A stretch of DNA of 46,785 nucleotides from an uncultured Lachnospiraceae bacterium (GCA_902776305.1 CACYPS010000019.1:1-46785), one strand, 5' to 3'. Counted from the stretch's first letter, positions 1-7,390 are shown. Numbers and translations: made by a program. Notes: a model not told the origin generated them from the sequence alone.

Positions 1-747
1 ATCAAGGACCCGGAACAGGTTGATCAGCGCATTCCGCATGTGCTTCGTCTGGTAAGAATCCAGATAGTCATGGAACATGGCATGACTGCCGAACAGACCG
101 GAATCCTCGGCATACAGGCAGAATACAAGACGCACACAGAGAGCGTTCAGGCTCTTCTGGGACTTCTCGTTCGTTGGGTCTTTATACTGCTTATAAAATG
201 CGTCATAGAGCTTGCCTACGATCTCACCGGCCTGCATGGATATCCGCATCTCTTCCGACAGAGAAGCATGTTCTTTCTTCACAAGAAACTCCATACGATA
301 CGCAGCATCCTGCAAAGCATCGAGTTTTATAACCTCCGGGTCCTGTCCGGGCTTGTTCTGGTCATAGATGCGAAACTCCTGAAAATTGCATGTTACGATG
401 TATCTCGGCATCTCGTCCAGCGGCATATTATTAGCATACCGTTTCGCCTGCTGGTATGGTGTAAGCGAAATCCGACCAGACTGCGGTTCTGGTTTGCTGA
501 GGTCTTTCGATATGCCCTTCTGTTCAATCATTACCTTCGTTTCCGGCAGATATACATCAATGTACTTCTGCTGGCCATCTACTGTCACGGGCCGTTCAAA
601 CTGTACGTTCTGCCCGACATTCTCCATGCCATAAACATCCTGAAGAAGAGATACCCAGAAAAGCTGGCTGTCCTGCTTTTCATTTCCTTTGTTACGCCAT
701 TGATTGATAAACTTCCGAGCAGCTTCTCTCCGTTCAGCCTCTGTCAT
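1..747 (-). CDS. MmeI-like (type IIL) restriction-modification enzyme, N-terminal part, cut by window edge
   Basis: The first 249 residues of a large protein are present; the frame is still open at base 1. The sequence resembles the N-terminal nuclease domain of single-chain MmeI-type enzymes, which cut and methylate DNA with one polypeptide. A nuclease-like pattern is visible: Asp64 (in KYIDVYLPE), then Glu75-Gln-Lys77 (in VMIEQKG). This D-x10-ExK spacing is close to the D-x9-ExK of MmeI. Further conserved-looking blocks are LTPYEQAKRY-like (LTPYQQAKRYANN), AGEIVGKLYDAFYKQYK and LCVRLVFCLYAEDSG. The methyltransferase and target-recognition parts would lie left of the window. The start at 747 follows an AGGGGGA ribosome binding site, and an in-frame TGA just upstream excludes a longer start. 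It lies downstream of an XRE regulator on the same strand, inside an integrated element. Family identification is good; specificity cannot be read. Confidence 0.83.
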   Translation of the reverse strand, partial: MTEAERREAARKFINQWRNKGNEKQDSQLFWVSLLQDVYGMENVGQNVQFERPVTVDGQQKYIDVYLPETKVMIEQKGISKDLSKPEPQSGRISLTPYQQAKRYANNMPLDEMPRYIVTCNFQEFRIYDQNKPGQDPEVIKLDALQDAAYRMEFLVKKEHASLSEEMRISMQAGEIVGKLYDAFYKQYKDPTNEKSQKSLNALCVRLVFCLYAEDSGLFGSHAMFHDYLDSYQTKHMRNALINLFRVLD

Positions 748-848
748 AAGATTTCAGTCCCCCTTATCTTCTTCAACAGTTTGTGTTTCAGATATTTCCA
801 TACTCACAATGCATTAATTATTTTATTTTAAAAAGAAATTAGACAAGT

Positions 849-870
849 ATTGCTTAGTTAACTAATCAAT
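849..870. promoter_or_regulatory. 22-bp inverted repeat, candidate operator upstream of the restriction-modification gene
   Basis: ATTG-c-TTAGTTAACTAA-t-CAAT is a near-perfect inverted repeat centred between bases 859 and 860. It lies between the stop of the XRE gene and the start of the restriction-modification gene, about 100 bp upstream of that start. Its size and symmetry suit a dimeric HTH regulator. Operator function is inferred; a weak terminator or chance AT-rich palindrome is possible. Confidence 0.4.
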
Positions 871-878
871 TGCCCCCT

Positions 879-1490
879 TTATTTGTCTTCATTCTTCAAC
901 TCTTCAGTGAGCTCTTTTAAGCGCTTTTCTAACGCTTCCTTTTCTCTTTCCTTATCACGCCTTGACGGTTTCCATGAAATTGCATCCGGAAATGTCCATT
1001 CCCAATCGTTATATTCCTGTTGTAACAGTTCCTTCTCTTTTTCGGTGGCTCCCTCCATTCTTATGCGTACACTTTCTTTCTCCTTATACCACTTACGCAA
1101 ACAATCATTTAGCGGATGATTCGGTATACCGCTAAATGTCATATATACTTTCCCATCCTGTTCAATTAAGGACATATTATGTTTCTCTTCCAATTCAAAA
1201 AGTGCGAACATAGCTCCGACATAGCTCGTTATTACCGGATCAGTCAACGCAAGACTGGAGACATTTAGAACATATGCAATATCTTTTAATCGGTCAGTTT
1301 TTGGTTTCCTCTGTCCATTTTCATATTTTTGAAGCATATCTGCAGAAGTGCCTATCTGTCTGGCAAGATCCGCAATAGAAATATGTCGTGCTTCTCTTAT
1401 TTTCCTTATACGCTGACCTATTCTATAGGCAGCTCTATCATCATTAAAATCAGCAGGATCTTGTCCGAATGTGTTTTTCACCCATATCAT
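879..1490 (-). CDS. XRE-family helix-turn-helix transcriptional regulator
   Basis: A 203-residue protein with an N-terminal Cro/CI-type helix-turn-helix at about residues 25-75, containing RIGQRIRKIREARHISIAD and ADLARQIGTSADMLQKYENG, the classical XRE pattern ending in YENGQRKP. The C-terminal half is highly charged and ends in a predicted helical tail (KEREKEALEKRLKELTEEL); I recognise no domain there. I chose the ATG at 1490 because AAGGAG lies a plausible distance upstream; a start at 1535 would add 15 residues without a clear ribosome binding site. The gene lies just upstream of and on the same strand as the MmeI-like enzyme, so it may control the element or act like a C-protein of the restriction system. 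Role is inference. Confidence 0.8.
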   Translation of the reverse strand: MIWVKNTFGQDPADFNDDRAAYRIGQRIRKIREARHISIADLARQIGTSADMLQKYENGQRKPKTDRLKDIAYVLNVSSLALTDPVITSYVGAMFALFELEEKHNMSLIEQDGKVYMTFSGIPNHPLNDCLRKWYKEKESVRIRMEGATEKEKELLQQEYNDWEWTFPDAISWKPSRRDKEREKEALEKRLKELTEELKNEDK

Positions 1491-1539
1491 ACGGCATCCG
1501 TCTCCTTTTCTTACATAATATCTGATATTGAGCAAATTT

Positions 1540-1548
1540 ATTATATCA
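1540..1548 (-). promoter_or_regulatory. Extended -10 promoter of the XRE regulator gene
   Basis: On the minus strand TGA-TATAAT gives a consensus -10 hexamer (1540-1545) with the TGN extension (1546-1548). No good -35 is seen, as is usual for extended -10 promoters. Transcription would start about 40 bases before the ATG at 1490. It faces away from the promoter of the excisionase/integrase genes. Confidence 0.5.
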
Positions 1549-1618
1549 CATTTATAACCGTCATAAATCAGAAAGGTGATTTAAGACCAAATATGATGCA
1601 TTTCGACCGTTTCAGTTC

Positions 1619-1647
1619 TTGACATTCGCAATCAGGCATGATAAAAC
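1619..1647 (+). promoter_or_regulatory. Promoter of the excisionase-like/integrase genes
   Basis: A perfect TTGACA -35 (1619-1624) is followed after 17 bp by TAAAAC (1642-1647, 4 of 6 matches to TATAAT). It lies about 55 bp upstream of the first small HTH gene and is divergent from the XRE promoter, so the short interval between them is a likely control region. Confidence 0.5.
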
Positions 1648-1700
1648 TATATTAAACATCAGACACTTTTTGTTCTATTCAGAACCCGAAAGGAGGCTGC

Positions 1701-1901
1701 ATGAAAGATCTATTAAAGGACTATCCGGAAATATTGGATGTCGCAACTGTGGCAAGACTATTACAAGTCACTCCGAAGACAATACGTAAGCATATTGAGA
1801 ATAATGAGATCCCAGCTATTAAAATCGGAAAACTTTACAGAATACCGAAAGAATGGTTTCTCGGTTATCTGCAAGAACAACAGAAACAAACACATTATTA
1901 A
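1701..1901 (+). CDS. Small helix-turn-helix (excisionase-family) DNA-binding protein
   Basis: A 66-residue protein that is almost entirely one winged-helix domain of the HTH_17/excisionase type: TVARLLQVTPKTIRKHIENN followed by EIPAIKIGKLYRIPKEWF. Proteins of this kind act as recombination directionality factors or as small regulators in integrated elements. AGGAGG lies just upstream of the ATG. It precedes a second protein of the same class and the integrase, all on the plus strand, which supports a mobile-element role. Which of the two small proteins is the true excisionase cannot be told from sequence. Confidence 0.75.
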   Translation: MKDLLKDYPEILDVATVARLLQVTPKTIRKHIENNEIPAIKIGKLYRIPKEWFLGYLQEQQKQTHY

Positions 1902-1968
1902 TACCGACAATGTATAAGATCTTACAACTGATGGAACAAACAACTAAGCAGATAAGGAGGAAATATCT

Positions 1969-2184
1969 ATGAAATATACCCAAATGTTAACCGAGTACAA
2001 CGACGTCCTCTTACCGGAAGACGTCCAAAAAATCTTGCATACGGGCCGCAACACCGTCTACAACTACCTTTCCGAAGGAAAGATCCGCTCAATCAAAATC
2101 GGACGCAAATACAAAATCCCCAAACTCTATCTTCTTGAATTTATCTACCCTGATATGGATTTCTCCGAGGAGGTTGAGGAATAA
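1969..2184 (+). CDS. Second small helix-turn-helix (excisionase-family) protein
   Basis: A 71-residue protein with the same architecture as its upstream neighbour: LLPEDVQKILHTGRNTVYNY (recognition helix region) then KIRSIKIGRKYKIPKLYLLE (wing). It has a strong AAGGAGG site before the ATG. Its stop codon overlaps the integrase start by one base (TAATG), so translation is probably coupled to the integrase. This is the usual arrangement for an excisionase or integrase-control protein. The two small proteins share the fold but are clearly different in sequence, so they are unlikely to be a recent duplication. Confidence 0.75.
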   Translation: MKYTQMLTEYNDVLLPEDVQKILHTGRNTVYNYLSEGKIRSIKIGRKYKIPKLYLLEFIYPDMDFSEEVEE

Positions 2185-3389
2185 TGGCAAGACCAAAGAA
2201 AGATGGAAAAAGAGCTACAGGCATCCAGGGCAAAAAAGGGTTCCTGTATGCGGTAATCTCTTATACGGTTATAGAGGACGGAATAAAGAAATCGGAAAAG
2301 AAATGGATTGCCACCGGCTTCAAAGACACTCCTGAAAATGTTAAAAAGGCGTCAGCATTTAGAGACAAGCTCCTCAATAACAGTTCAGATGTGCTCCCTG
2401 ACAGAAATATATCCATATCTGATTTTTGCGATTACGCTCTCAGCAGAAAGAAGCGTGAGATCTCGGATACTACCTACTCCGGATACTTCTACAGAGCCAA
2501 AAAGATAAAGGAATATTTTGCCGATATAAAAGTTAGGGAGCTGAACGAAAAGATGGCAAGCAACTTTCTGGACAGCCTGTTCGAAACGAATCATTTAGAG
2601 CAGCGGACCGTTAATGACATAAAGGTCTTCTTCAGAACTATCATGGAACAGGCTTTAAAGGAAGGGATCATCGCATATAACCCGATCGAATACGTTACAA
2701 TCGATAAAACACTGGCTATCAAATATGCCAAAACAAAAAACACCGATGACCAATTCTTTTCTTACGAAGAAGCTCAGTTATTTCTGAGCAAAGTCAAAGA
2801 GCATGAGTTATACGAACTATTCTATCTTACCTTGTTCTTTGGCCTGAGAAGAGAAGAAATACTCGGTTTACGATGGTCTGCTATAGATTTCAAAAAACAG
2901 ACCCTGAGCATCAGTCACACCGTCACGAAAGGTATGGTAATCACGCGCGCCAACACAACAAAGACTGATTCAAGTGCAAGAGCATATCCTCTCACAGACG
3001 AGCAGATCGAAATGTTCATGCATTTGAAGAAAAAAGAAGACTACAATCGGAAACTCTTCGGTAACGGCTACTATGACAGTGATTATATATTCAAGCACGA
3101 AGACGGAACCTTATATTACCCGGATTACCCCACTAAGGCTTTCGGCAAACTTATTAAAAAGATTCCGGAACTTCCGCAGGGCATTACCTTCCACGGTCTC
3201 AGGAGCTCATGTGTATCGATCCTTGTCCATCAGGGCATGGATGTTAAGAGCATTCAAAAGTGGGTGGGACACGCTGATATCGACACAACATTGAGAATAT
3301 ATGCGAAAGTCAAAGACAAGGAAGCTAAAAGGGAAGTCTCGGATAAAATGACATGCGTAATCCCGCTTAAGGATTACAATACAGATTAA
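2184..3389 (+). CDS. int: Site-specific tyrosine recombinase (integrase)
   Basis: A 401-residue phage-type integrase. An N-terminal arm-binding region (residues ~1-60) is followed by a SAM-like core-binding domain (~65-165) and the catalytic domain (~185-395). Catalytic residues are visible: Arg in LTLFFGLRREEILGL, His-x-x-Arg in ITFHGLRSSC, His in WVGHADIDTT and the nucleophile Tyr in LRIYAKVKD. Length and layout are standard for integrases of conjugative or mobilisable elements in Firmicutes. The gene points at the 3' end of the tRNA-Pro gene 185 bp away, the classical arrangement at the end of an integrated element. It catalyses insertion and excision at an attachment site that should include the tRNA 3' end. 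Confidence 0.93.
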   Translation: MARPKKDGKRATGIQGKKGFLYAVISYTVIEDGIKKSEKKWIATGFKDTPENVKKASAFRDKLLNNSSDVLPDRNISISDFCDYALSRKKREISDTTYSGYFYRAKKIKEYFADIKVRELNEKMASNFLDSLFETNHLEQRTVNDIKVFFRTIMEQALKEGIIAYNPIEYVTIDKTLAIKYAKTKNTDDQFFSYEEAQLFLSKVKEHELYELFYLTLFFGLRREEILGLRWSAIDFKKQTLSISHTVTKGMVITRANTTKTDSSARAYPLTDEQIEMFMHLKKKEDYNRKLFGNGYYDSDYIFKHEDGTLYYPDYPTKAFGKLIKKIPELPQGITFHGLRSSCVSILVHQGMDVKSIQKWVGHADIDTTLRIYAKVKDKEAKREVSDKMTCVIPLKDYNTD

Positions 3390-3448
3390 AACAAAAAAAG
3401 ATTCACAGATTATTATTCCATGAACCATTAACGTTGGGATAAACGACA

Positions 3449-3470
3449 AAAGTTAGAACAAAGTTAGAAC
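3449..3470 (+). repeat. 11-bp perfect tandem repeat next to integrase, candidate arm-type site
   Basis: AAAGTTAGAAC occurs twice with no gap (3449-3459 and 3460-3470), between the integrase stop and the tRNA. Integrases commonly bind short direct repeats near the attachment core, so this is a candidate arm site. That role is inference. Confidence 0.45.
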
Positions 3471-3513
3471 TCGGCGGAAAAATCTCTTCTCTTACATCCC
3501 TCAGAGAAAAGAA

Positions 3514-3567
3514 AAAACACCGAAAATGGATTAAATTTGGAAATTTAATGGTCATTTTTCGGTGTTT
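3514..3567 (-). terminator. Long hairpin terminator downstream of tRNA-Pro
   Basis: AAACACCGAAAATG pairs with CATTTTTCGGTGTTT (one bulged base), and the interior holds a second palindrome, TTAAATTT-gg-AAATTTAA. On the minus strand the stem ends in CGGTGTTTTTTC, a good intrinsic terminator for the tRNA. In plus direction it could also stop integrase transcription. It lies between the integrase and the tRNA 3' end, so it may belong to the element rather than the original tRNA. Confidence 0.7.
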
Positions 3568-3573
3568 ATCTCG

Positions 3574-3647
3574 TCGATGCGACAGGATTTGAACCTGCGA
3601 CCTCTGCGTCCCGAACGCAGCGCTCTACCAAACTGAGCCACGCATCG
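3574..3647 (-). tRNA. tRNA-Pro (anticodon CGG)
   Basis: Acceptor arms CGATGCG and CGCATCG pair fully, with discriminator A at 3574. The anticodon stem CTGCG/CGCAG holds the loop TTCGGGA, anticodon CGG with G37, as expected for proline. The T arm is GCAGG-TTCAAAT-CCTGT. CCA is not encoded. Its 3' end faces the integrase gene and is the likely attachment site of the element to the left. Confidence 0.95.
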
Positions 3648-3683
3648 ATTTGTGTTCCGCACTCATGCGTCACAACAAAAAGT

Positions 3684-3712
3684 ATTATATTAAAGATTGT
3701 CGGAACTGTCAA
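3684..3712 (-). promoter_or_regulatory. Consensus promoter of tRNA-Pro
   Basis: On the minus strand a perfect TTGACA (3707-3712) and a perfect TATAAT (3684-3689) are separated by exactly 17 bp, predicting a start about 30 bases before the mature tRNA 5' end. This is the strongest housekeeping promoter in the window, as expected for a stable-RNA gene. Confidence 0.85.
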
Positions 3713-3861
3713 GGATAATTTATAAAAATCTTTTTTCTGCTCCATCCCGCCTAAGCACCAACTGGTACGGCCGGCTTAAGCCATCCCGAAATGAAAATCC
3801 GCTCCCCACTCTGACAACGAAGAAATCAGGCGCAGCATATTTTAGCTCTATTCATTAGGAA

Positions 3862-3889
3862 GAAAAACAGGACCGGCATCCGCCGGTCC
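3862..3889 (-). terminator. Intrinsic terminator of the Ala-rich 3D-domain gene
   Basis: GGACCGGC-atcc-GCCGGTCC forms a perfect 8-bp GC-rich stem (3870-3877 with 3882-3889). On the minus strand it is followed by TGTTTTTC. It sits about 40 bp after the stop at 3927. Confidence 0.85.
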
Positions 3890-3926
3890 CGATCCATTCA
3901 AATTATGAAGATTATCTGATCTATTC

Positions 3927-5456
3927 TCAGCCTACCCGATAGACCTCCGTGTAGTCCAGACCAAAGTCGAGAGCCTCCTCATGCGAATCAAAATAGATAT
4001 CGACATGACCGTAAGGTGTGCCTCTGTCCTCTACGGTGTAAACATCACCGTAGATCATCAGCTTTGTTCCGAAGTCTACGCCACCCATCGCAACCGTGTG
4101 ACCGGATGTCGGCATGACGCCGCTGGCTGTCGCATTGCCCGCTGTTCCACAGCACTTCGCACAATTGCAGTAAGCTGTAATCTTAAATGTTCCGAGCAGT
4201 TCTCCCGATGAAGACTCCTCCTCGGCTGCCGCAGCCTCTGCAGCTGCCTGTGCTTCCGCTTCTGCCTGCGCCGCTGCTGCTTCAGCTTCTGCCGCTGCCT
4301 GCGCTGCAGCCTCTTCTGCTGCTGCCTGTTCAGCTGCCGCTTGCGCCGCAGCCTGCTCCGCTGCTGCCTGAGCTGCCGCCGCTTCTGCTGCTGCCGCCTC
4401 TGCGGCCGCTTGTGCCTGAGCCTGAGCTTCTGCTGCCGCAGCCTCGGCCTCTGCCGCTGCCGCTTCTGCAGCTGCCTGTGCCTGTGCTTCCGCCTCAGCC
4501 TGGGCAATTGCCGCTTCCTCAGCCGCCTGTGCTGCTGCTTCAGCCTGTGCCTGAGCCTGTGCTGCTTCGGCTTCAGCCTGTGCCTGCGCTGCTTCGGCCT
4601 GTGCCTGAGCCTGCGCCGCTGCCGCTTCGGCTGCTGCCTGCTCCGCTGCTCTTTGCACCGCTAACGCTGCTGCTTCCGCTTCTCTGCGCTGTTCTTCTCT
4701 CTCAGCCTCTTCCTCAGCTTCAAGACGCTCCTGAAGGGCCTCAAGTCGCTCTTCCTGCTCATCTATCTTAGCCTGAAGATTTGATGCAACCATCTCCTCT
4801 TCACTGATTTTGCTCGTATACTCGGCAATCTGAGCGCCGGTGGTGTCTGCCAGATTCTGAACTTCGGCTTTCGTGGCCTCCTGCTCAGCCTTGAGGGATT
4901 CGAGACTTTGCTGTTCCTCCTCAAGCTCTGTTTCCTGCTTTATGACCACTTCTTTAGCCTTCTTGTAATCCTCAAGGCGCTCGCGGTCATAAGATGTCAT
5001 CTCGGAAATATTGTGCGCGCGTGTCAGGAATTCCGTAATGTCTTTCGTCTCAAGAAGTGAAACGAATACATCTGCGTTCCCATTCTCATACATATATTTG
5101 ATACGTGTCTTCATATCTTCATATTGAGACTGCTCTTCAAGCTTCGCGCGCTCAACAGAAGCCTTAGTTATCTCAATCTCTGTCTTTTTCACAGTGATTT
5201 GGCCGTTAAGGTCTTCAAGAGAAGCCGACAGATCTGTGAGCTGCGTATTTAAGTCATCCAGATAAGACTGCAGCTCATTCTGCTCACTCTGCATCGTATC
5301 GATCAGATTGCTGGCGGCAGCTAAATCAGACTCAGCTTCAGATTTTTCGGCTCTCGCGCTTGCGATCTGATCTCTCGTATCCGCCATGACCGGTGATGTC
5401 TGAGCGAAAACAAGCGCTGATGCAAGCAATATACTTGTCAGTCTTTTTCTAAACAT
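3927..5456 (-). CDS. Secreted coiled-coil, alanine-rich protein with C-terminal 3D domain (putative wall hydrolase)
   Basis: A 509-residue exported protein. Residues 1-25 form a signal peptide ending near SPVMADT. Residues ~28-245 are a long PcsB-like coiled coil. Residues ~250-415 are almost pure Ala/Glu/Gln (AAQAQAEAEAA-type), probably a rigid helical or wall-spanning linker. Residues ~420-509 are a 3D domain (GTFKITAYCNCAKCCG, then TVEDRGTPYGHVDIYFDSHE with three spaced aspartates), the fold found in lytic transglycosylase-like peptidoglycan hydrolases such as YocH. The Cys-x-Cys-x-x-Cys-Cys cluster may form disulphides. A strong AAAGGAG precedes the ATG. The gene is monocistronic, with its own terminator. 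The enzymatic role is inferred from the 3D domain. Confidence 0.85.
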   Translation of the reverse strand: MFRKRLTSILLASALVFAQTSPVMADTRDQIASARAEKSEAESDLAAASNLIDTMQSEQNELQSYLDDLNTQLTDLSASLEDLNGQITVKKTEIEITKASVERAKLEEQSQYEDMKTRIKYMYENGNADVFVSLLETKDITEFLTRAHNISEMTSYDRERLEDYKKAKEVVIKQETELEEEQQSLESLKAEQEATKAEVQNLADTTGAQIAEYTSKISEEEMVASNLQAKIDEQEERLEALQERLEAEEEAEREEQRREAEAAALAVQRAAEQAAAEAAAAQAQAQAEAAQAQAEAEAAQAQAQAEAAAQAAEEAAIAQAEAEAQAQAAAEAAAAEAEAAAAEAQAQAQAAAEAAAAEAAAAQAAAEQAAAQAAAEQAAAEEAAAQAAAEAEAAAAQAEAEAQAAAEAAAAEEESSSGELLGTFKITAYCNCAKCCGTAGNATASGVMPTSGHTVAMGGVDFGTKLMIYGDVYTVEDRGTPYGHVDIYFDSHEEALDFGLDYTEVYRVG

Positions 5457-5480
5457 ACTTAAGCTCCTTTCTGGTGTTAA

Positions 5481-5489
5481 ATTATAACA
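5481..5489 (-). promoter_or_regulatory. Extended -10 promoter of the Ala-rich 3D-domain gene
   Basis: TGT-TATAAT on the minus strand (hexamer 5481-5486) lies 25 bp before the start codon, implying a short leader carrying the AAAGGAG site. No convincing -35 is visible. Confidence 0.5.
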
Positions 5490-5666
5490 TAGCGCGCAAC
5501 AAAAAGGAAGATTTTTTTAATTTCCGTAATAATTCCGCAACATTTTTGGATGTTTTTGAGCGTTTCAGGCTTTTCATTTGCTCTGTTTTAGCACTTTTTT
5601 CACTTTTTTATCGTCAATATTGCAGTTTTGTTAAGAGTTCAGGCGCAGCAGGACTTTTCGCTCCGA

Positions 5667-5756
5667 GCACGGTCGCGCAGCGACTTCTTCCCTACCGTGC
5701 GAGTGCGCAGCATGCCGTGCCTAAGCATGCGTAACAATGCTCCGGTGTCGCATTGT
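5667..5756. other. GC-rich island of three consecutive hairpins in the spoVG/3D-gene gap
   Basis: In an otherwise AT-rich 470-bp gap, three stem-loops follow each other. They are GCACGGT(5667-5673)/ACCGTGC(5694-5700), GCATGC(5710-5715)/GCATGC(5725-5730), and ACAATGC(5734-5740)/GCATTGT(5750-5756). No T-run follows, so they are not ordinary terminators. A small structured RNA or an extragenic palindrome cluster is possible; no reading frame here looks like a gene. Confidence 0.4.
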
Positions 5757-5775
5757 GCAGCTGAGGCTTTTGTCG

Positions 5776-5800
5776 TATAAGTAATTCATATAAGTAATTC
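5776..5800. repeat. 13-bp-period tandem repeat
   Basis: TATAAGTAATTC occurs at 5776-5787 and 5789-5800, just left of the spoVG terminator. No function is apparent. Confidence 0.45.
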
Positions 5801-5814
5801 GAGGAATTTTCAAT

Positions 5815-5854
5815 AAAACAAAAAAAGAACAGCGCCAAGCACTGTTCTTTTTTT
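5815..5854 (-). terminator. Bidirectional intrinsic terminator downstream of spoVG
   Basis: AAAGAACAG (5824-5832) pairs with CTGTTCTTT (5842-5850), flanked by an A-run on the left and a T-run on the right, so it works in both directions. It ends the spoVG transcript coming from the right. Confidence 0.8.
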
Positions 5855-5857
5855 CTT

Positions 5858-5887
5858 CAAGTAGTAACAAGTAGTCAACAAGTAGTC
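5858..5887. repeat. Three short tandem CAAGTAGT repeats
   Basis: CAAGTAGT is repeated at 5858, 5868 and 5879 with a period of 10-11 bp, between the terminator and the spoVG stop codon. It is one of several short tandem duplications at gene ends in this window. Confidence 0.45.
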
Positions 5888-5932
5888 GGGTTTTTGTAAC
5901 ATTGGGGGTCGTCCGGACCTTAGCTGCGGGTG

Positions 5933-6232
5933 TCAGTTCAGGTCCAGTGAAGCAATCTCTGCCTCTGCTTCTTCCTGAGCAACAGTTTCCTCATATTTGT
6001 TGAGAATGATGCTCTGGATTTCATTTCTGGTTGAAGAATTGATTGGATGGGCAATGTCTCTGTACTCTCCATCTGTAGCCTTACGGCTCGGCATTGCGAT
6101 AAAGAGTCCTTTCTCACCCTCGATGACTTTAATGTCATGAACAACAAACTCATCATCGATGGTAATGGAAACTACTGCTTTCATCTTTCCATCTTTCGCT
6201 ACTTTACGCACCCTAACATCTGTAATATTCAT
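5933..6232 (-). CDS. spoVG: SpoVG-family RNA/DNA-binding regulator
   Basis: A 99-residue protein beginning [20 protein letters not shown] and continuing with [20 protein letters not shown] and [11 protein letters not shown], the diagnostic conserved stretch of SpoVG. Length is standard (about 85-100 residues) with a short acidic tail. SpoVG proteins bind nucleic acid and affect septation, capsule and virulence genes in Firmicutes, so presence alone does not prove sporulation. AAAGGGG precedes the ATG. The gene starts 54 bp after the glgD stop on the same strand with no terminator between, so it may be co-transcribed with glgC-glgD. It normally neighbours purR or glmU in bacilli, which is not the case here. 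Confidence 0.95.
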   Translation of the reverse strand: MNITDVRVRKVAKDGKMKAVVSITIDDEFVVHDIKVIEGEKGLFIAMPSRKATDGEYRDIAHPINSSTRNEIQSIILNKYEETVAQEEAEAEIASLDLN

Positions 6233-6286
6233 AAATACCCCTTTCCCGTGTCCACTTTCCTCGCTACCGTTCAGATTTCCATATCA

Positions 6287-7390
6287 TCACTTATCACCGA
6301 TAACGATCTTAACTTCGTCAGTACCGCAGTAATCAGATTCGGGTCTGATGTTGTTGCGACTTTCTACGATGCAGTTTTCAATGTGCGAATTGTCACCTAT
6401 GTAAACGTCGTTAAGAATTATCGAATTTCTGATAACACAGTTCTTTCCTACGTAAACCTTTTTGAAGATCACTGAATCTTCAACAGTGCCGTTTATGACG
6501 CAGCCCGATGACACAAGGCTGTTTTGAATGGCACTTCCCTGATTAAAATGCGCAGGCGGATTATCATCTTGCTTTGAATAAATACCCGGATACTGACGGA
6601 AGAAGTAATCGCGCACCTCCGGCTCCAGAAAATCCATATTTGTGCGGAAATACGACTCAACTGTCGACATGCTCCTCCAGTAGGATTTTAACCGGAATCC
6701 GTATATCTTTTTTTCATCCTTGAATCTTATCAGGATGTCTTTTATTATATCCGTTCCCCCGGCTGCCGCACATTTCTGCAGCAGTTCTATCAGGAGTCGG
6801 CGGCGAATGATGTAAATCCCTGCCGGTACATAACCGTTACCGGTCTCCGGCGGAGCGGGACCGATATCTGCTATCCGGCCCTCATCATTCATTTTCACTG
6901 TGCCAAATCTATTCAGATCTTCCTGTGTTCCTTTGGCACATACAAGTGTGATATCAGCGCTTTTTTCAATATGGTAATCAAGAAGACTTTCAAAGTCGAT
7001 CTTACAGATACCATCTGCGGATGCAATCGCCACATACGGTTCATGGCTGTTCCTGAGAAAAGCCAGATTCTGGTACATCGCATCGGCGTCCCCGCTATAC
7101 CACCAGGTGTTCGTGTAATTGTTTACTGCCGGCGGGAATACGTAAAGTCCACCTTGTTTACTTCCAAAATCCCACCATTTTGACGAGCTCAGATGCTCAT
7201 TGAGTGACCGCGCGTTATATTGAGTCAGGACCGCGACCTTCTTGATGCGAGAATTCGACATATTGGAAAGCGCGAAATCAATTGCACGGAAACTTCCTGC
7301 GATCGGCATAGCACAGACGGCTCGTCTGTTGGAAAGTTCCCGCATCCGGTTATTGTCCCCACCGGCCAAAATGATTCCGATTGCTCTCAT
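6287..7390 (-). CDS. glgD: GlgD, regulatory subunit of glucose-1-phosphate adenylyltransferase
   Basis: A 367-residue protein with the GlgD opening MRAIGIILAGGDNNRMRELS and VLTQYNARSLNEHLSSSKWW, followed by a nucleotidyltransferase fold and a C-terminal left-handed beta helix (hexapeptide repeats such as NSIILNDVYIGDNSHIENC). GlgD pairs with GlgC to make ADP-glucose for glycogen. As usual in GlgD, the GGxGxRL nucleotide signature is replaced by GGDNNRM. In addition the glucose-1-phosphate EKP motif is missing (GRIADIGPAPPETG in its place), so it is most likely non-catalytic. Its ATG overlaps the glgC stop by four bases (ATGA), indicating translational coupling and subunit stoichiometry. Confidence 0.93.
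   Translation of the reverse strand: MRAIGIILAGGDNNRMRELSNRRAVCAMPIAGSFRAIDFALSNMSNSRIKKVAVLTQYNARSLNEHLSSSKWWDFGSKQGGLYVFPPAVNNYTNTWWYSGDADAMYQNLAFLRNSHEPYVAIASADGICKIDFESLLDYHIEKSADITLVCAKGTQEDLNRFGTVKMNDEGRIADIGPAPPETGNGYVPAGIYIIRRRLLIELLQKCAAAGGTDIIKDILIRFKDEKKIYGFRLKSYWRSMSTVESYFRTNMDFLEPEVRDYFFRQYPGIYSKQDDNPPAHFNQGSAIQNSLVSSGCVINGTVEDSVIFKKVYVGKNCVIRNSIILNDVYIGDNSHIENCIVESRNNIRPESDYCGTDEVKIVIGDK

Noticed and set aside
754-801. 15-codon frame (MEISETQTVEEDKGD) just before the restriction-modification gene, in the same frame
   Set aside because: Too short to judge, with no clear ribosome site; an in-frame TGA separates it from the main gene.
4187-4771. Long plus-strand frame across the Ala-rich region of the 3D-domain gene
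   Set aside because: It is a Pro/Leu-rich antisense reading of the repetitive Ala codons, with no ribosome site or known motif.
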